NCBI RefSeq assembly: GCF_002914585.1
Contig: NZ_PDDM01000005.1
Location: 124,001 to 188,000, forward strand
Source of the DNA: Pseudanabaena sp. BC1403
GTDB taxonomy: Bacteria > Cyanobacteriota > Cyanobacteriia > Pseudanabaenales > Pseudanabaenaceae
Length of the DNA stretch: 64,000 bases
Direction of reading: 5' to 3'
Part shown: one piece after another, positions 16,810 to 25,723 of the stretch
How positions within the stretch are numbered: the stretch's first letter is position 1
How the letters are laid out: every line of letters begins with the position of its first letter
Position numbers and translations under genes: made by a program
Notes under the pieces: generated by a model
The model's input: only the letters and a program-made list of their open reading frames with translations
What the model was told of the DNA's origin: nothing
Databases searched by the model: none

Positions 16810-18564
16810 TCATTTAGCAGGCTTCTTGTAAATATTTTGCAAACTGAGTAAACCTACTCCACCCGTAACCAGAAACACCCCAAATATCTGCATCGGATCT
16901 AGTTTGTCACCCAAAATTGTGAATGCTAAAAATGTAGTAAATACAGGGCCACTAGCACTAATAATCGATGCTTGGGCAGCACCCATGAGCTTTGTACCAA
17001 AACTGGTTAATAGATAACCACCCAAAGTGGTCATAGAAATCAAGAAGCACATGAATACTAGCGAACCATTGAGAGAAATTGAAGCTAATGTGAAGGGTAG
17101 TGTACCTAGGCAAAGCAACAAGATGATAGCGAAGTTAATAGACGTAAATGAAACAGGATTTAGTTGTTTGAAACAAGCCTGTGAGGTAATGATATAGCCT
17201 GCAAAAGCTACACCTGAAGATACTGCCGAAATTACGCCCCATGTTTCAGGCTTAATGCCCCCCAAAATATTATTGGTCAGCATGATGCCCAAATAGATTA
17301 CGCCAATGATAAACCAGCGCTCCTTACTAGGGCGATCGCCAAATAGGAACCAAGCCATCAAAACGGTAACGGTTGGGAAAATAAAGAATAGTGTTACAGC
17401 CAGACTTGGCTTCAAAATGCCTAGAGCAAGGTAAATAAATGCAAAGGAAGCAAATTGTAATAAAGCACTAAAGGAAACCCGCCAGAATAATAATCTGCGG
17501 TTAGGGGTAAGTAGTTGCTGAAAGTCTCGTAATACATCTACCCGAAAAATGAACTTAGCAACCATCCACATAATCGGTGTAGCAAACAACATTCGCAACA
17601 GCAACAAAATGAAGGAGTTGGGGATGCTTGGTTTAATCAATCCACCAAAGCTAAATATTCCCAAAATATTGGAGTTCGAGAAAATTACTCTTACCAAAAT
17701 ATTCTGCAATGACAAAACCACCGAAGCCCCCAAGACCAATATAAATCCAACCCACCAATCATTAAGACGTTTAGTTGGCTGAACTATGGGAGGTTCTGAC
17801 TCTAAAGAGTTAAATGGTTCAGTAGGATCACCTGTATAGGGGTGCGTGTCATTTTGGTCATATTGCCTAAATTGACTGCTGTGAAATGTGGGAATCTGAA
17901 TCTGATTGTAATTACCATTGCCGTTAGGAGCAGTAGGGGCTGTGCTGTTGCCATTAGTACCAATCGCCCCCGCAAAACCAGATGTCCCAGTGAAGTTGAT
18001 TGGTGGATTTCCAGCTATATATCCCCCACCAGAGCGATCGCCCGAAGATCGCCGTAAATATTCATCAATTCTTTCAACAAGAGCCGAGAGCATTAGCTCG
18101 CCTTGCTGTCTCTGCGTGTACATGCGCTGCATCTGATCATCAAGATCTCGCTGATAGGTATCCACATCCCGTTGCAAGGACTGGAATGTGGCACGAATAG
18201 CACCATCAAGATTTAGCATTAACTGCTCAAAATTTTCGGAGTGATCGCTAAGCACCTTTGAGTTTGTAACGATCACATCATTCTTAAGATGAAAAGTAAT
18301 CGCTTGGGCAAGTTGCTCAATCCATTGCTGACGTTGGATTTCTTGTTGATTCATCCCTTGCTGTGCAACAGTTAAGACCTCTAGTTCTTTGCGTTGAGAC
18401 TGGAGGCGCTGAATGTCATCAGTTAGGGCATTTTTTTGAGCTTGTAAAATCAAAATTTCACGGCTGAGCTTGCCCAAGATATTTGCCCGCAGATCTGACA
18501 AGTCCTTGGTGACTCCCGCGAGGGTCTGCTCGTAAGAACTATTACGAATATTATTGTTCTCCAT
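16810..18564 (-). CDS. EamA/DMT transporter with an N-terminal coiled-coil domain
   Basis: 584 residues, about twice a normal EamA transporter. Residues 1-175 are a long charged coiled coil (KLSREILILQAQKNALTDDIQRLQ, further heptads to about QGELMLSALVERIDEYL). Residues 180-265 are a Gly/Asn/Pro-rich linker. Ten membrane helices with two EamA repeats follow from about 272 to the end (second repeat at FAGYIITSQACF to GGVGLLSLQN). The start has a strong GAGGTGAT upstream. Drug/metabolite superfamily proteins export small metabolites; the substrate is unknown. The front end could oligomerise or dock the carrier. Confidence 0.9.
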   Translation of the reverse strand: MENNNIRNSSYEQTLAGVTKDLSDLRANILGKLSREILILQAQKNALTDDIQRLQSQRKELEVLTVAQQGMNQQEIQRQQWIEQLAQAITFHLKNDVIVTNSKVLSDHSENFEQLMLNLDGAIRATFQSLQRDVDTYQRDLDDQMQRMYTQRQQGELMLSALVERIDEYLRRSSGDRSGGGYIAGNPPINFTGTSGFAGAIGTNGNSTAPTAPNGNGNYNQIQIPTFHSSQFRQYDQNDTHPYTGDPTEPFNSLESEPPIVQPTKRLNDWWVGFILVLGASVVLSLQNILVRVIFSNSNILGIFSFGGLIKPSIPNSFILLLLRMLFATPIMWMVAKFIFRVDVLRDFQQLLTPNRRLLFWRVSFSALLQFASFAFIYLALGILKPSLAVTLFFIFPTVTVLMAWFLFGDRPSKERWFIIGVIYLGIMLTNNILGGIKPETWGVISAVSSGVAFAGYIITSQACFKQLNPVSFTSINFAIILLLCLGTLPFTLASISLNGSLVFMCFLISMTTLGGYLLTSFGTKLMGAAQASIISASGPVFTTFLAFTILGDKLDPMQIFGVFLVTGGVGLLSLQNIYKKPAK

Positions 18565-18712
18565 TTTAAGAAATCACCTCGTAACAATGCCATCTGGAAT
18601 AACGTTAGGGACTAAGTTTGGCACTAATTTTTTTAATTGGCTTAATTGGTTGCGTCTAGTTTGCGAACTTTATAACACTAATTTGAGCATATGACATATT
18701 TTGTTTTTTGGT

Positions 18713-18763
18713 AAAACCCAAAAATGGGAAAGCTGCAAAGCAGCTTTCCCATTTTTGGGTTTT
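18713..18763. repeat. Perfect 51-bp palindrome in a divergent gap
   Basis: 24-bp arms (AAAACCCAAAAATGGGAAAG...) with an AAA loop at 18737-18739. It lies 43 bases before the start of the plus-strand aldo/keto reductase and about 150 bases before the divergent transporter gene, a place where a terminator is not expected. Confidence 0.95.
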
Positions 18764-18805
18764 GGATAGTATTGTTATGTTTGCGGTATATATGTAGCTT
18801 TAACC

Positions 18806-19858
18806 ATGCAATACAATAGACTTGGCTCAAGTGAACTCTTGGTGTCCGAAATTTGCTTAGGGACAATGACCTATGGTCAGCAAAACACGATCGCTGAAGC
18901 CCATGAGCAACTAGATTATGCGATCGCACAGGGAATAAACTTTATTGATACTGCGGAAATGTATCCAGTCCCACCCAAGGCTGAGACTCAAGGTAGGACA
19001 GAAAAATATATTGGTGAATGGTTAGCCCAACCGCATATTAAGCAACAACGCGACAAGTTAATTATTGCGACCAAAATTATTGGAACAGGACGCAATTACA
19101 AGTGGTTACGGGATGATGCGATCGCAGCACTTAGTCGCAAAAATATTTTGCAAGCCGTAGATGACAGCTTGAAGCGATTACAAACAGACTATATTGATCT
19201 TTATCAAATTCATTGGCCAGATCGCAACGTACCGATGTTTGGTCAAGTTGCCTTCGATCCTCAGCAAGAGCGAGAAATAGTCACTATTGCTGAACAACTA
19301 GAAACCTTTGCTGAATTAATTCAAGTAGGTAAAATTCGCCATTTAGGAGTCAGCAATGAGACTGCGTGGGGGATCTGTGAATTTAGCCATGCTGCAAAAC
19401 AGCTTGGTTTACCAAAGATTTTATCGATCCAAAATGCTTACAACTTGATCAATCGCACCTTTGATAGCCACCTTGCTGAAGCTTGTTATCGGGAGCAAGT
19501 GAGTTTGCTAGCTTATAGTCCACTTGGATTTGGGTATTTGTCTGGCAAGTATGTTCAAGGTTCGGCAACAAATACTCGTATAAATCTATTTCCTAACTTT
19601 GGGCAGCGCTATAACAAGGTGAATGTTAAGTCAGCAACAGCAGAGTATGCTGCGATCGCCAAAAAATATGATTTGCCATTGTCCCAATTAGCGCTAGCAT
19701 TTGTTCGAGGTCGTTGGTTTACAGCTAGTACGATTATTGGTGCAACGACGATGGAACAACTCAAGGAAAATATCGACAGTGCTAGTATTCAGTTAAATAA
19801 TGAGATTTTGGCTGAAATAGACACCGTTCACGCACAATATTTTAATCCTGCGCCTTAA
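18806..19858 (+). CDS. Aldo/keto reductase, Tas-like
   Basis: 350 residues, an NADPH-dependent (alpha/beta)8 barrel oxidoreductase. The catalytic tetrad is visible: Asp and Tyr in FIDTAEMYP, Lys in LIIATKI, His in YQIHWPD. GRTEKYIGEWL and the C-terminal IIGATTMEQLKENIDSA cofactor-binding stretch match the Tas/YajO branch. Family members reduce aldehydes and ketones; the natural substrate is not evident. It is a single-gene unit with its own terminator. Confidence 0.93.
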   Translation: MQYNRLGSSELLVSEICLGTMTYGQQNTIAEAHEQLDYAIAQGINFIDTAEMYPVPPKAETQGRTEKYIGEWLAQPHIKQQRDKLIIATKIIGTGRNYKWLRDDAIAALSRKNILQAVDDSLKRLQTDYIDLYQIHWPDRNVPMFGQVAFDPQQEREIVTIAEQLETFAELIQVGKIRHLGVSNETAWGICEFSHAAKQLGLPKILSIQNAYNLINRTFDSHLAEACYREQVSLLAYSPLGFGYLSGKYVQGSATNTRINLFPNFGQRYNKVNVKSATAEYAAIAKKYDLPLSQLALAFVRGRWFTASTIIGATTMEQLKENIDSASIQLNNEILAEIDTVHAQYFNPAP

Positions 19859-19866
19859 GCTATCCC

Positions 19867-19905
19867 TGAAAAATATTGAGCCACGAAGTGGCTCAATATT
19901 TTTCA
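19867..19905. terminator. Perfect hairpin after the aldo/keto reductase
   Basis: 18-bp arms TGAAAAATATTGAGCCAC and complement, GAA loop, 8 bases after the stop codon, with a short T run. Confidence 0.85.
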
Positions 19906-19926
19906 AATTAATCCTCGTTTAGCACT

Positions 19927-21738
19927 ATGACCATGACATATCGTAAAACGCTAATTCCCTTTCTTGTTGCTGTTAGCTGCCAATTTCTAATTGCTGACAG
20001 CGCCCCCTCGGCGACCATACCCGATAGTGGAACTGTAATTCAATTAAATGGACAGCCTTGGTCAGGGCGTTGGATCAGGAGAGTAGAACAAGGGCAGCAA
20101 AGCCTGTTTGTGCAGGAGGACTGGCTGACAGGTGGTTTAGGGGTGCAGATGATGGATTCGGATAAAGCCGATCGCCAAAGATTGCGATGGTTTTCTACCC
20201 CCACATTTTCGCAGGTTGCTTTCGACAATACAGGGCAATTTCGTTATCTCGATCTTGCGCCTTTCGCAGAGCAATGGCGGACGGAAATCGCGGGAAATGC
20301 TCTGAATATTTACACCCCTGATGCTGCAATGCAAGCTGTCCGACGCAGTAAGCAGTCTTGGGGCGATCGCATTGTAATTGATCTAAATCGCCGCACTCCT
20401 TGGCGCGTTACTCAGCAAGGCAATGTGATTACGGTATTTGTATCCGCTGAAGTAGCATCTGGGTTGCCCATTGGCTTGAATGCGATCGCAGGGAATTTAG
20501 TGAAGTCGGTTAATGTGCAGCCACAAGGTAAATTAACCCAGATTCAGATTCAAATGAATGAATCTATTAATCCTGCGATCGAGATGCTGAGTAGTCCGAC
20601 ACCCAAGATTGTGATTGATTTACGGCGCGACTATATTCCACCGAGCTTAACGGTACAATGGGCGGAAGGGTTGCGAAGGATTGAGCGAGTTGTAGAAATT
20701 CCCACCAAACCGAAAACAGATAAAGATCCTAAAACAATTAAGTTTTCAGTTACAGCTTTAGAAGTTGATTTGAAATCACCACGATTAAAATTACGTCCAA
20801 TTTGGAGTAATCCTGATGGATCGCCAAATGGAATCTTAGGTCTAATGCCTCTTCCGCAAATGGTGCAACAAGCGCAAGCAGTGGGAGCAATTAATGGCGG
20901 ATTTTTTAATCGGATTCGGAAATTGCCCGTTGGCGCAATTCGGGAAGGCAATCGCTGGTTAGCAGGAACCGCATTGGTTAGAGGGGCGATCGCTTGGAAT
21001 GAGAAAGGAGAAACCCTTGTTGATCGACTCAATTTCAAAGAAGAGATTAGCACAGCAAGTCAAGAAACCATCGCACTTACTAATCTCAATAGTGGCTATG
21101 TGCAAAGAGGCATTGCTCGCTACACTCCTAATTGGGGCAGTGTATACTCTCCACTTACCGAAAATGAGCTTTTAATCGTGGTGCGTGGTGAACGGGTTGT
21201 TGCCCAATATCAAGGCAATGCAGTTGGAGTTGGAGAGATAGCCATCCCCAGCGATGGCTATATTTTAGTGGCGCGACAAACTCCTGAAGCAGCCAAAAAA
21301 TTACCTGTAGGGATGACTGTTCGCGGTCGTCAAGCTTTTATCCCTGATAAGTTTGCCAGTTTCGCCAATTTGATTGGAGCAGGGCCGTTGCTCCTCAAAA
21401 ATGGCAGTCTATCTCTAGATGGAAAATTAGAACAATTCCAAGCGGGATTTGATACTCAAGCAGCTAATCGCAGTGCGATCGCTACTACTAAAGAGAAGGG
21501 TAAACTAATTCTTGCTACTGTCCAAGCAGCCCCAGAAGGAATTGCCCCAAATCTTTTGCAAACTGCGGAAGTTCTCAAAAAGATGGGAGCAGTTGATGCT
21601 CTTAATCTTGATGGCGGTAGTTCTTCGAGCCTATTTCTTGGCGGTGAGATTCTCAATCGTCCTATAACTGAGATTGCACCTGTACATAATGCGATCGCTA
21701 TTTTTATCACTCCACAGCCAACTAAACCACAATTTTAA
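19927..21738 (+). CDS. Exported phosphodiester glycosidase family protein (NAGPA domain)
   Basis: 603 residues. Signal peptide at residues 1-26 (cleavage near SAPSA), then a beta-rich N-terminal half that looks AMIN-like (IVIDLNRRTPWRV, VKSVNVQPQGKLTQIQIQM). From about residue 270 comes the NAGPA/DUF2233 domain: GAINGGFFNR, LPVGAIREG, the ANRSAIATTKEKGKLIL strand and VDALNLDGGSSSSLFLGG. The family is named after the human uncovering enzyme for N-acetylglucosamine-1-phosphodiesters; bacterial members act on the cell envelope. AMIN domains often target proteins to peptidoglycan, so a periplasmic glycan substrate is plausible. ATGs at 19927 and 19933 are both possible. Confidence 0.9.
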   Translation: MTMTYRKTLIPFLVAVSCQFLIADSAPSATIPDSGTVIQLNGQPWSGRWIRRVEQGQQSLFVQEDWLTGGLGVQMMDSDKADRQRLRWFSTPTFSQVAFDNTGQFRYLDLAPFAEQWRTEIAGNALNIYTPDAAMQAVRRSKQSWGDRIVIDLNRRTPWRVTQQGNVITVFVSAEVASGLPIGLNAIAGNLVKSVNVQPQGKLTQIQIQMNESINPAIEMLSSPTPKIVIDLRRDYIPPSLTVQWAEGLRRIERVVEIPTKPKTDKDPKTIKFSVTALEVDLKSPRLKLRPIWSNPDGSPNGILGLMPLPQMVQQAQAVGAINGGFFNRIRKLPVGAIREGNRWLAGTALVRGAIAWNEKGETLVDRLNFKEEISTASQETIALTNLNSGYVQRGIARYTPNWGSVYSPLTENELLIVVRGERVVAQYQGNAVGVGEIAIPSDGYILVARQTPEAAKKLPVGMTVRGRQAFIPDKFASFANLIGAGPLLLKNGSLSLDGKLEQFQAGFDTQAANRSAIATTKEKGKLILATVQAAPEGIAPNLLQTAEVLKKMGAVDALNLDGGSSSSLFLGGEILNRPITEIAPVHNAIAIFITPQPTKPQF

Positions 21739-21781
21739 AGAGCTAAAGCCCTCTTACTATCATAGAGATTCCCCCTACCCT

Positions 21782-21834
21782 AATTCCAAAATAGTAATGG
21801 CGGCGCAAAGCGCCGCCATTACTATTTTGGAATT
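21782..21834. repeat. Perfect 53-bp palindrome
   Basis: 25-bp arms (AATTCCAAAATAGTAATGGC...) with tip GGCGGCGC-AAA-GCGCCGCC, 43 bases after the glycosidase stop, between convergent genes. Confidence 0.95.
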
Positions 21835-21867
21835 TTATTTATCCTAACTAACTCAATCATTGCCATA

Positions 21868-21965
21868 ATACCAATTCACAAAAGTGTGACAACACTTCTG
21901 TAAATTAAAAACCATGTAAGGGTTTGAAAAACACAAAATGGCTGCGCCACTTTGTGTTTTGGTAT
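21868..21965 (+). repeat. Three-hairpin dispersed element, copy A
   Basis: 98 bp bounded by ATACCAA and TTGGTAT. It contains hairpin 1 (CACAAAAGTGT...ACACTTCTGT), a shortened middle hairpin, and hairpin 3 (AAAACACAAA...TTTGTGTTTT) with loop GGCTGCGCC. Further copies lie at 55049 and, reversed, at 58956. Confidence 0.92.
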
Positions 21966-21976
21966 AACTTCAGATT

Positions 21977-24040
21977 TTAGAACAATCTAGAAGTTAATAG
22001 TAAAAGAGATAAACCCATCAAAACTAGAATTGAACTGCCGATATTGTTCCAGAACTGGTGATAACTGGTAAGAGAGGCGCGTTGCTTGGGGCGATCCTCC
22101 ATGATTGGTTGCAACGTTGATAGATCAATAATTGGGAACTTACCACGTCGAAACCAGCCTGTCGCAATTACGGAGCGATCGCAGAGGATTTCTAGATTCT
22201 TGATTGTATTAGAAGGATCGATAATCCATTGACGGAAATTGGGAATGTAGTTAATAAAAGCCAAACCGCCTTGATCTTCCAACCGCATCGAATAGCCAAT
22301 ATAAAATTCATCAGTGCCATAGCCTAGTAATTCGCCTGGGATTTGCACAGGAATGCCTTGGACATAGCTGGCATAGGGATCGATCAGTAAGCTCACCAGA
22401 TCGGTGTCGGCAACTTTGCGAAAATCTGGATAGCGTAAACTGCCTTGCAGCATAAAACCTAAACCTAAACCAATCATTGATAGGCTGAGTAATAACCATC
22501 GGTTAAATAATTGTGATAACAGCATCGCAGCAATGATTGCGATCGCAACACCGACAACTGGGGAGACTTGAATTAATAAATCGCGCCAAAAATTTCGATA
22601 TAAAAGCTTTTTATTAAGTTTCTTCTCTTCCTTTAATAGTTCCGCAAAATCATATTCTGTTAACAGCCCCAATTGTTTGGAATATCCAGCCAAAAATTTC
22701 ATTCTTTTTCCAACCAATGGATGAGTAGAATGAATTTCTAGCCAACGCCGCCAAGGATTAAAGAGTTCCCAGAGAAATACTCGATAGGGATCTTGATCGG
22801 TCTGTCCTGAATGGGCAATTTCCATCGCTAGCCCGATCGCAGTCATGGTTTGGCGATCGCAGATGCCAATTGCTCTTGTCGATTCTAAAAGCCGATTGGT
22901 GGGCATGGCAGGCTGATTGTAAGGCAACATCTGCCGCGCCATTTTTGGGAGCGCCCTTGCCAGTGCATTGGGATTCCCAGTTAGCTCTGCGGCAAAGCGA
23001 TCGCTGACAATCGTACTCGCATGAGAAAGCCAAACCAACAAATAATTACTAAGAGAGTAAAGAATATTGGCAAAGGTAGCAACGACTTGCCAGACTTGCT
23101 TAGCACTTTTAGCACGATAGCTTTGGCGGCTAAGGAGGACATAGATGTAATAGAGAACTTGAACGGGCGCAGAAACAAAAGTCAAAACTGCAAAACTCTT
23201 GTTCCGAATCCGACCGAGCTGATAGGCATAAACCGCTGCAATTTCGTCATCATCTAGACACTCAAATAACCCACGACTGACCACTATTCTAGCTGAGTTG
23301 GATATTACGCCATAGGTAAAAGCCACAGGAGCATCATCTTCAATCCATCCCAGTCGTGGCACAAAAATATTGTACTTTTCACAAAAGTTCTCAATGATTT
23401 CCACAGATTCAGGACTTTTTTCATCTAGATCGGCAAGCGTAATCCATTGAATACGATGATATTGCTTTTGTGTAATGTCGATAATCCAAGGCGACATAAA
23501 GAACAGCAAAATACTGAATATCGTTGTAATAATCGCCGTTGTTGTTAGCCAAGCTTCAGAGAAAAAATCTGTAAAAATTCGCGAAATTCCATAACCAATT
23601 AAAAATTGCAAACCGATAATTGCAAGGATCGTCAACACGATCGCCGCAATCAGAAAATATGTATAACGAGAGGGAAGCGATAAGGTAACGTCTTTTTTGC
23701 GATAACGACGAGGATCTGATTTGATGACCGAGGCGACATCTTCATTCCGCTTGATCCGATCATCAGTTGGAGCATCAAGCGCCTTCTGAAGTGTAATTAA
23801 GGATTTTTGCGCCCATTTTTGCAACTGTGGGTCAGAAGTTGTTGCTAATTGCTCACAAATAGCGATCGCTTTATCGGCACGCCCCGTTTTTTTGTATGCT
23901 GAAACTAGCCATATTTGGGCTTGTATATAGTCTTTAGAGCTTAGATCGGTACTCTCTTGGCTATATTCAGTCAAGATGGCGATCGCCTCAGTGTAGTGCT
24001 TTCGCAATAAAGCCTCTTTGCCAGCTTTTAGTGACATCAT
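21977..24040 (-). CDS. Membrane protein of M48 peptidase fold with lost active site
   Basis: 687 residues. N-terminal TPR-like helices (1-95), two membrane helices (about 130-155 and 163-187), an M48-like domain, a further hydrophobic pair (about 495-530), a cytoplasmic part and a final membrane helix. The peptidase region aligns by eye with HtpX-type M48 proteins: VSRGLFECLDDDEIAAVYAYQLGRIRN. Where active enzymes have HELGH this has YQLGR, so both His and the Glu are replaced. The later EADxxA segment reads VSDRFAAELTG, without the third ligand. STHPLVGKRM at the end of the fold is kept. I infer a non-catalytic role, for example as a membrane chaperone or scaffold. Confidence 0.82.
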   Translation of the reverse strand: MMSLKAGKEALLRKHYTEAIAILTEYSQESTDLSSKDYIQAQIWLVSAYKKTGRADKAIAICEQLATTSDPQLQKWAQKSLITLQKALDAPTDDRIKRNEDVASVIKSDPRRYRKKDVTLSLPSRYTYFLIAAIVLTILAIIGLQFLIGYGISRIFTDFFSEAWLTTTAIITTIFSILLFFMSPWIIDITQKQYHRIQWITLADLDEKSPESVEIIENFCEKYNIFVPRLGWIEDDAPVAFTYGVISNSARIVVSRGLFECLDDDEIAAVYAYQLGRIRNKSFAVLTFVSAPVQVLYYIYVLLSRQSYRAKSAKQVWQVVATFANILYSLSNYLLVWLSHASTIVSDRFAAELTGNPNALARALPKMARQMLPYNQPAMPTNRLLESTRAIGICDRQTMTAIGLAMEIAHSGQTDQDPYRVFLWELFNPWRRWLEIHSTHPLVGKRMKFLAGYSKQLGLLTEYDFAELLKEEKKLNKKLLYRNFWRDLLIQVSPVVGVAIAIIAAMLLSQLFNRWLLLSLSMIGLGLGFMLQGSLRYPDFRKVADTDLVSLLIDPYASYVQGIPVQIPGELLGYGTDEFYIGYSMRLEDQGGLAFINYIPNFRQWIIDPSNTIKNLEILCDRSVIATGWFRRGKFPIIDLSTLQPIMEDRPKQRASLTSYHQFWNNIGSSILVLMGLSLLLLTSRLF

Positions 24041-24121
24041 TTCGCCTCAATCTCGCAACTTTAAAAACTATTTTGACACTTACCACACTAAATAATTTTA
24101 AAATAGCAATTTTCATTTTAA

Positions 24122-24216
24122 AAATTGTTTTTTAGAAAGTCTGCATACAGCGGACTTTCTAAAAAACAATTTGAGGGATTCCAGCGTCGGAGGCGCTGGA
24201 ATCCCTCAAATTGTTT
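24122..24216. repeat. Two overlapping palindromes sharing one arm
   Basis: First hairpin at 24122-24172: arms AAATTGTTTTTTAGAAAGTC and complement around TGCATACAGCG. Second hairpin at about 24164-24216: arms AAACAATTTGAGGGATTCCA... and complement around TCGGAG. The segment AAACAATTT can pair with either side, so the DNA could switch between folds. It lies between divergent genes, upstream of pcyA. Confidence 0.88.
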
Positions 24217-24321
24217 TTTATCAGGAGTGCTGATTTTAAAAAACTTTACTTTGCAAAGCTTTTTATTTCTTGTAGAGTTTTTACGATCGCCGTTCTATAC
24301 TCAAATAGAAACGTATATCGA

Positions 24322-25059
24322 ATGTTTATGCCAGCATCATTGCGAAACCGCCAACATGCTTTAATTTGCCAGTTAGCTGAATGCATCGAAAAAGTATGGC
24401 AAACCAATCTAGAGCTATCCCCCTATAGAGTCCCAGAGGGACTTGGCTATATTGAGGGTCATCTGGAAGGAGAAAAGCTGGTGATCGAAAATCTTTGCTA
24501 TCAAGCGCCCCAATTTCGTAAGCTGCATCTCGAACTAGCTCAAGTTGGCAACGGGCTGGATATTTTGCATTGTGTGATGTTTCCTAATCCCGAATATGCT
24601 TTGCCCATATTTGGAGCTGATATTGTTGGTGGTCGTGGTGGAGCAATTAGTGCTGCGATCGCTGATCTTTCGCCTGTAAATACCGAGCGATCGCTCCCAG
24701 TTGTATACAATCTAGCCTTGTCTGCATTACCTGATCTCAACTTCTCGCAGCCCCGTGCTTTGCCAGAATGGGCAGATATTTTCTCGGAATTTTGTTTGTT
24801 TGTGCGTCCAATGGGTGCACTGGAAGAGCAAGCATTTTTGCAACGAGTGGGAGACTTTTTGACGATCCATTGCCAAATAGCCAGTGCAACCAAGCCTCTG
24901 ACTTCTGATCTTGAAGTGGCAAGCTCGATCGCTGGTCAGCAATATTATTGCGAAAAGCAACAACAAAACGACAAAACTCGTCGGGTGCTAGAAAAATCCT
25001 TTGGCACAGAATGGGCTGATCGCTACATGACCACGATGTTATTTGATTCGGTTGCATAA
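24322..25059 (+). CDS. pcyA: PcyA, phycocyanobilin:ferredoxin oxidoreductase
   Basis: Reduces biliverdin IXa by four electrons from ferredoxin to phycocyanobilin, the phycobilisome and phytochrome chromophore. ATG at 24322 gives 245 residues, the family length; the frame stays open upstream to 24211 but that part runs next to palindromes and is not PcyA-like. Catalytic residues are seen: His in LDILHCVMFP and Asp in IFGADIVGGRGGAISAAI. It converges on a phycobiliprotein-like gene, with a shared terminator. Heme oxygenase, the supplier of biliverdin, lies at 41768. Confidence 0.97.
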   Translation: MFMPASLRNRQHALICQLAECIEKVWQTNLELSPYRVPEGLGYIEGHLEGEKLVIENLCYQAPQFRKLHLELAQVGNGLDILHCVMFPNPEYALPIFGADIVGGRGGAISAAIADLSPVNTERSLPVVYNLALSALPDLNFSQPRALPEWADIFSEFCLFVRPMGALEEQAFLQRVGDFLTIHCQIASATKPLTSDLEVASSIAGQQYYCEKQQQNDKTRRVLEKSFGTEWADRYMTTMLFDSVA

Positions 25060-25098
25060 AGTATTTGCCGCTTTTTTCACGGCAAATACTTTATGCAA
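25052..25098. terminator. Palindrome enclosing the stop codons of two convergent genes
   Basis: Perfect 19-bp arms (TTGCATAAAGTATTTGCCG) with a 9-nt loop containing TTTTTT. The plus-strand stop (25057-25059) is in the left arm and the minus-strand stop (25091-25093) is in the right arm, so each gene supplies one arm. Confidence 0.92.
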
Positions 25099-25672
25099 AC
25101 ATTTTTAGCTGATCGATCAAGCAATCAAAATATGGAGCTAATTCAGATTTTTGTTCTGATTCCAAACGTTTTAAACTTGCAGTCTTAATCCCCTCTAAAC
25201 CCACAACCATAGCATCTAGCGGTACTTGTAACTCTTGATACAACAGGTTCATATATTGCAAACCCTCTGCACTTAGATAGTCAGTACGCTGTTCGGCGAT
25301 GCCGTAAGTAATGCACCGCAAAAAATGCCAGAAATCTCGCCAGCAAGCATTTGCTCTCTCAGCAGGATATAACCCGCCGCCTTCTTGGGTGATTTTGGGA
25401 AATGCCTGTAAAACCTCGGCTCTGGCTTCGTCGATGATGTCATTAACGCGATCGCGCAGAAGCTGCACAATAGGAATAAACTTTGCGATCGCTGGAGCAA
25501 GCTCTTGCATCTGTTGTAAATCTTGATCCGTAAGATAGCGACTTTGATCATCGGCAGCTTGCAAGCACTGAATTACTTCAATAGGGTAGGCATCCTGTAA
25601 ATTTGTAAAACTTACTATTCGTGATTTTTTAATTAGCTCGCGAACTTTATCACTCAGTTGAAATTGAGACAT
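25091..25672 (-). CDS. Phycobiliprotein-like (phycobilisome domain) protein
   Basis: 193 residues, slightly longer than phycocyanin or allophycocyanin subunits (about 160-175). The globin-like core is recognisable: LQAADDQSRYLTDQDLQQMQ, EARAEVLQAFPKITQEGGGLYP, and NACWRDFWHFLRCITYG, where Cys110 followed by Trp-Arg-Asp sits where true phycobiliproteins bind bilin (CxRD). LDAMVVGLEGIKTASL replaces the usual subunit ending. This is an auxiliary cyanobacterial family annotated as phycobilisome protein. Bilin binding is plausible but unproven. A neighbouring pcyA and HEAT-repeat protein support a phycobilisome link. Confidence 0.87.
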   Translation of the reverse strand: MSQFQLSDKVRELIKKSRIVSFTNLQDAYPIEVIQCLQAADDQSRYLTDQDLQQMQELAPAIAKFIPIVQLLRDRVNDIIDEARAEVLQAFPKITQEGGGLYPAERANACWRDFWHFLRCITYGIAEQRTDYLSAEGLQYMNLLYQELQVPLDAMVVGLEGIKTASLKRLESEQKSELAPYFDCLIDQLKMFA

Positions 25673-25723
25673 AGTTAAAAGGTTTAATTAAAGTATTGTT
25701 ATCCTATCGAAGTATCTCATCCC

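Noticed and set aside
20631-21053. 140-residue frame on the minus strand
   Set aside because: Antisense to the NAGPA-type glycosidase; the sense strand has clear motifs, and the antisense product looks like random coding.
21977-24040. Active M48 metalloprotease
   Set aside because: The HExxH motif and third ligand are absent, so the call was changed to a pseudoprotease.
24211-24321. N-terminal extension of PcyA
   Set aside because: The frame is open but its residues are unlike PcyA and partly lie in palindromic DNA; the ATG at 24322 gives the family length.
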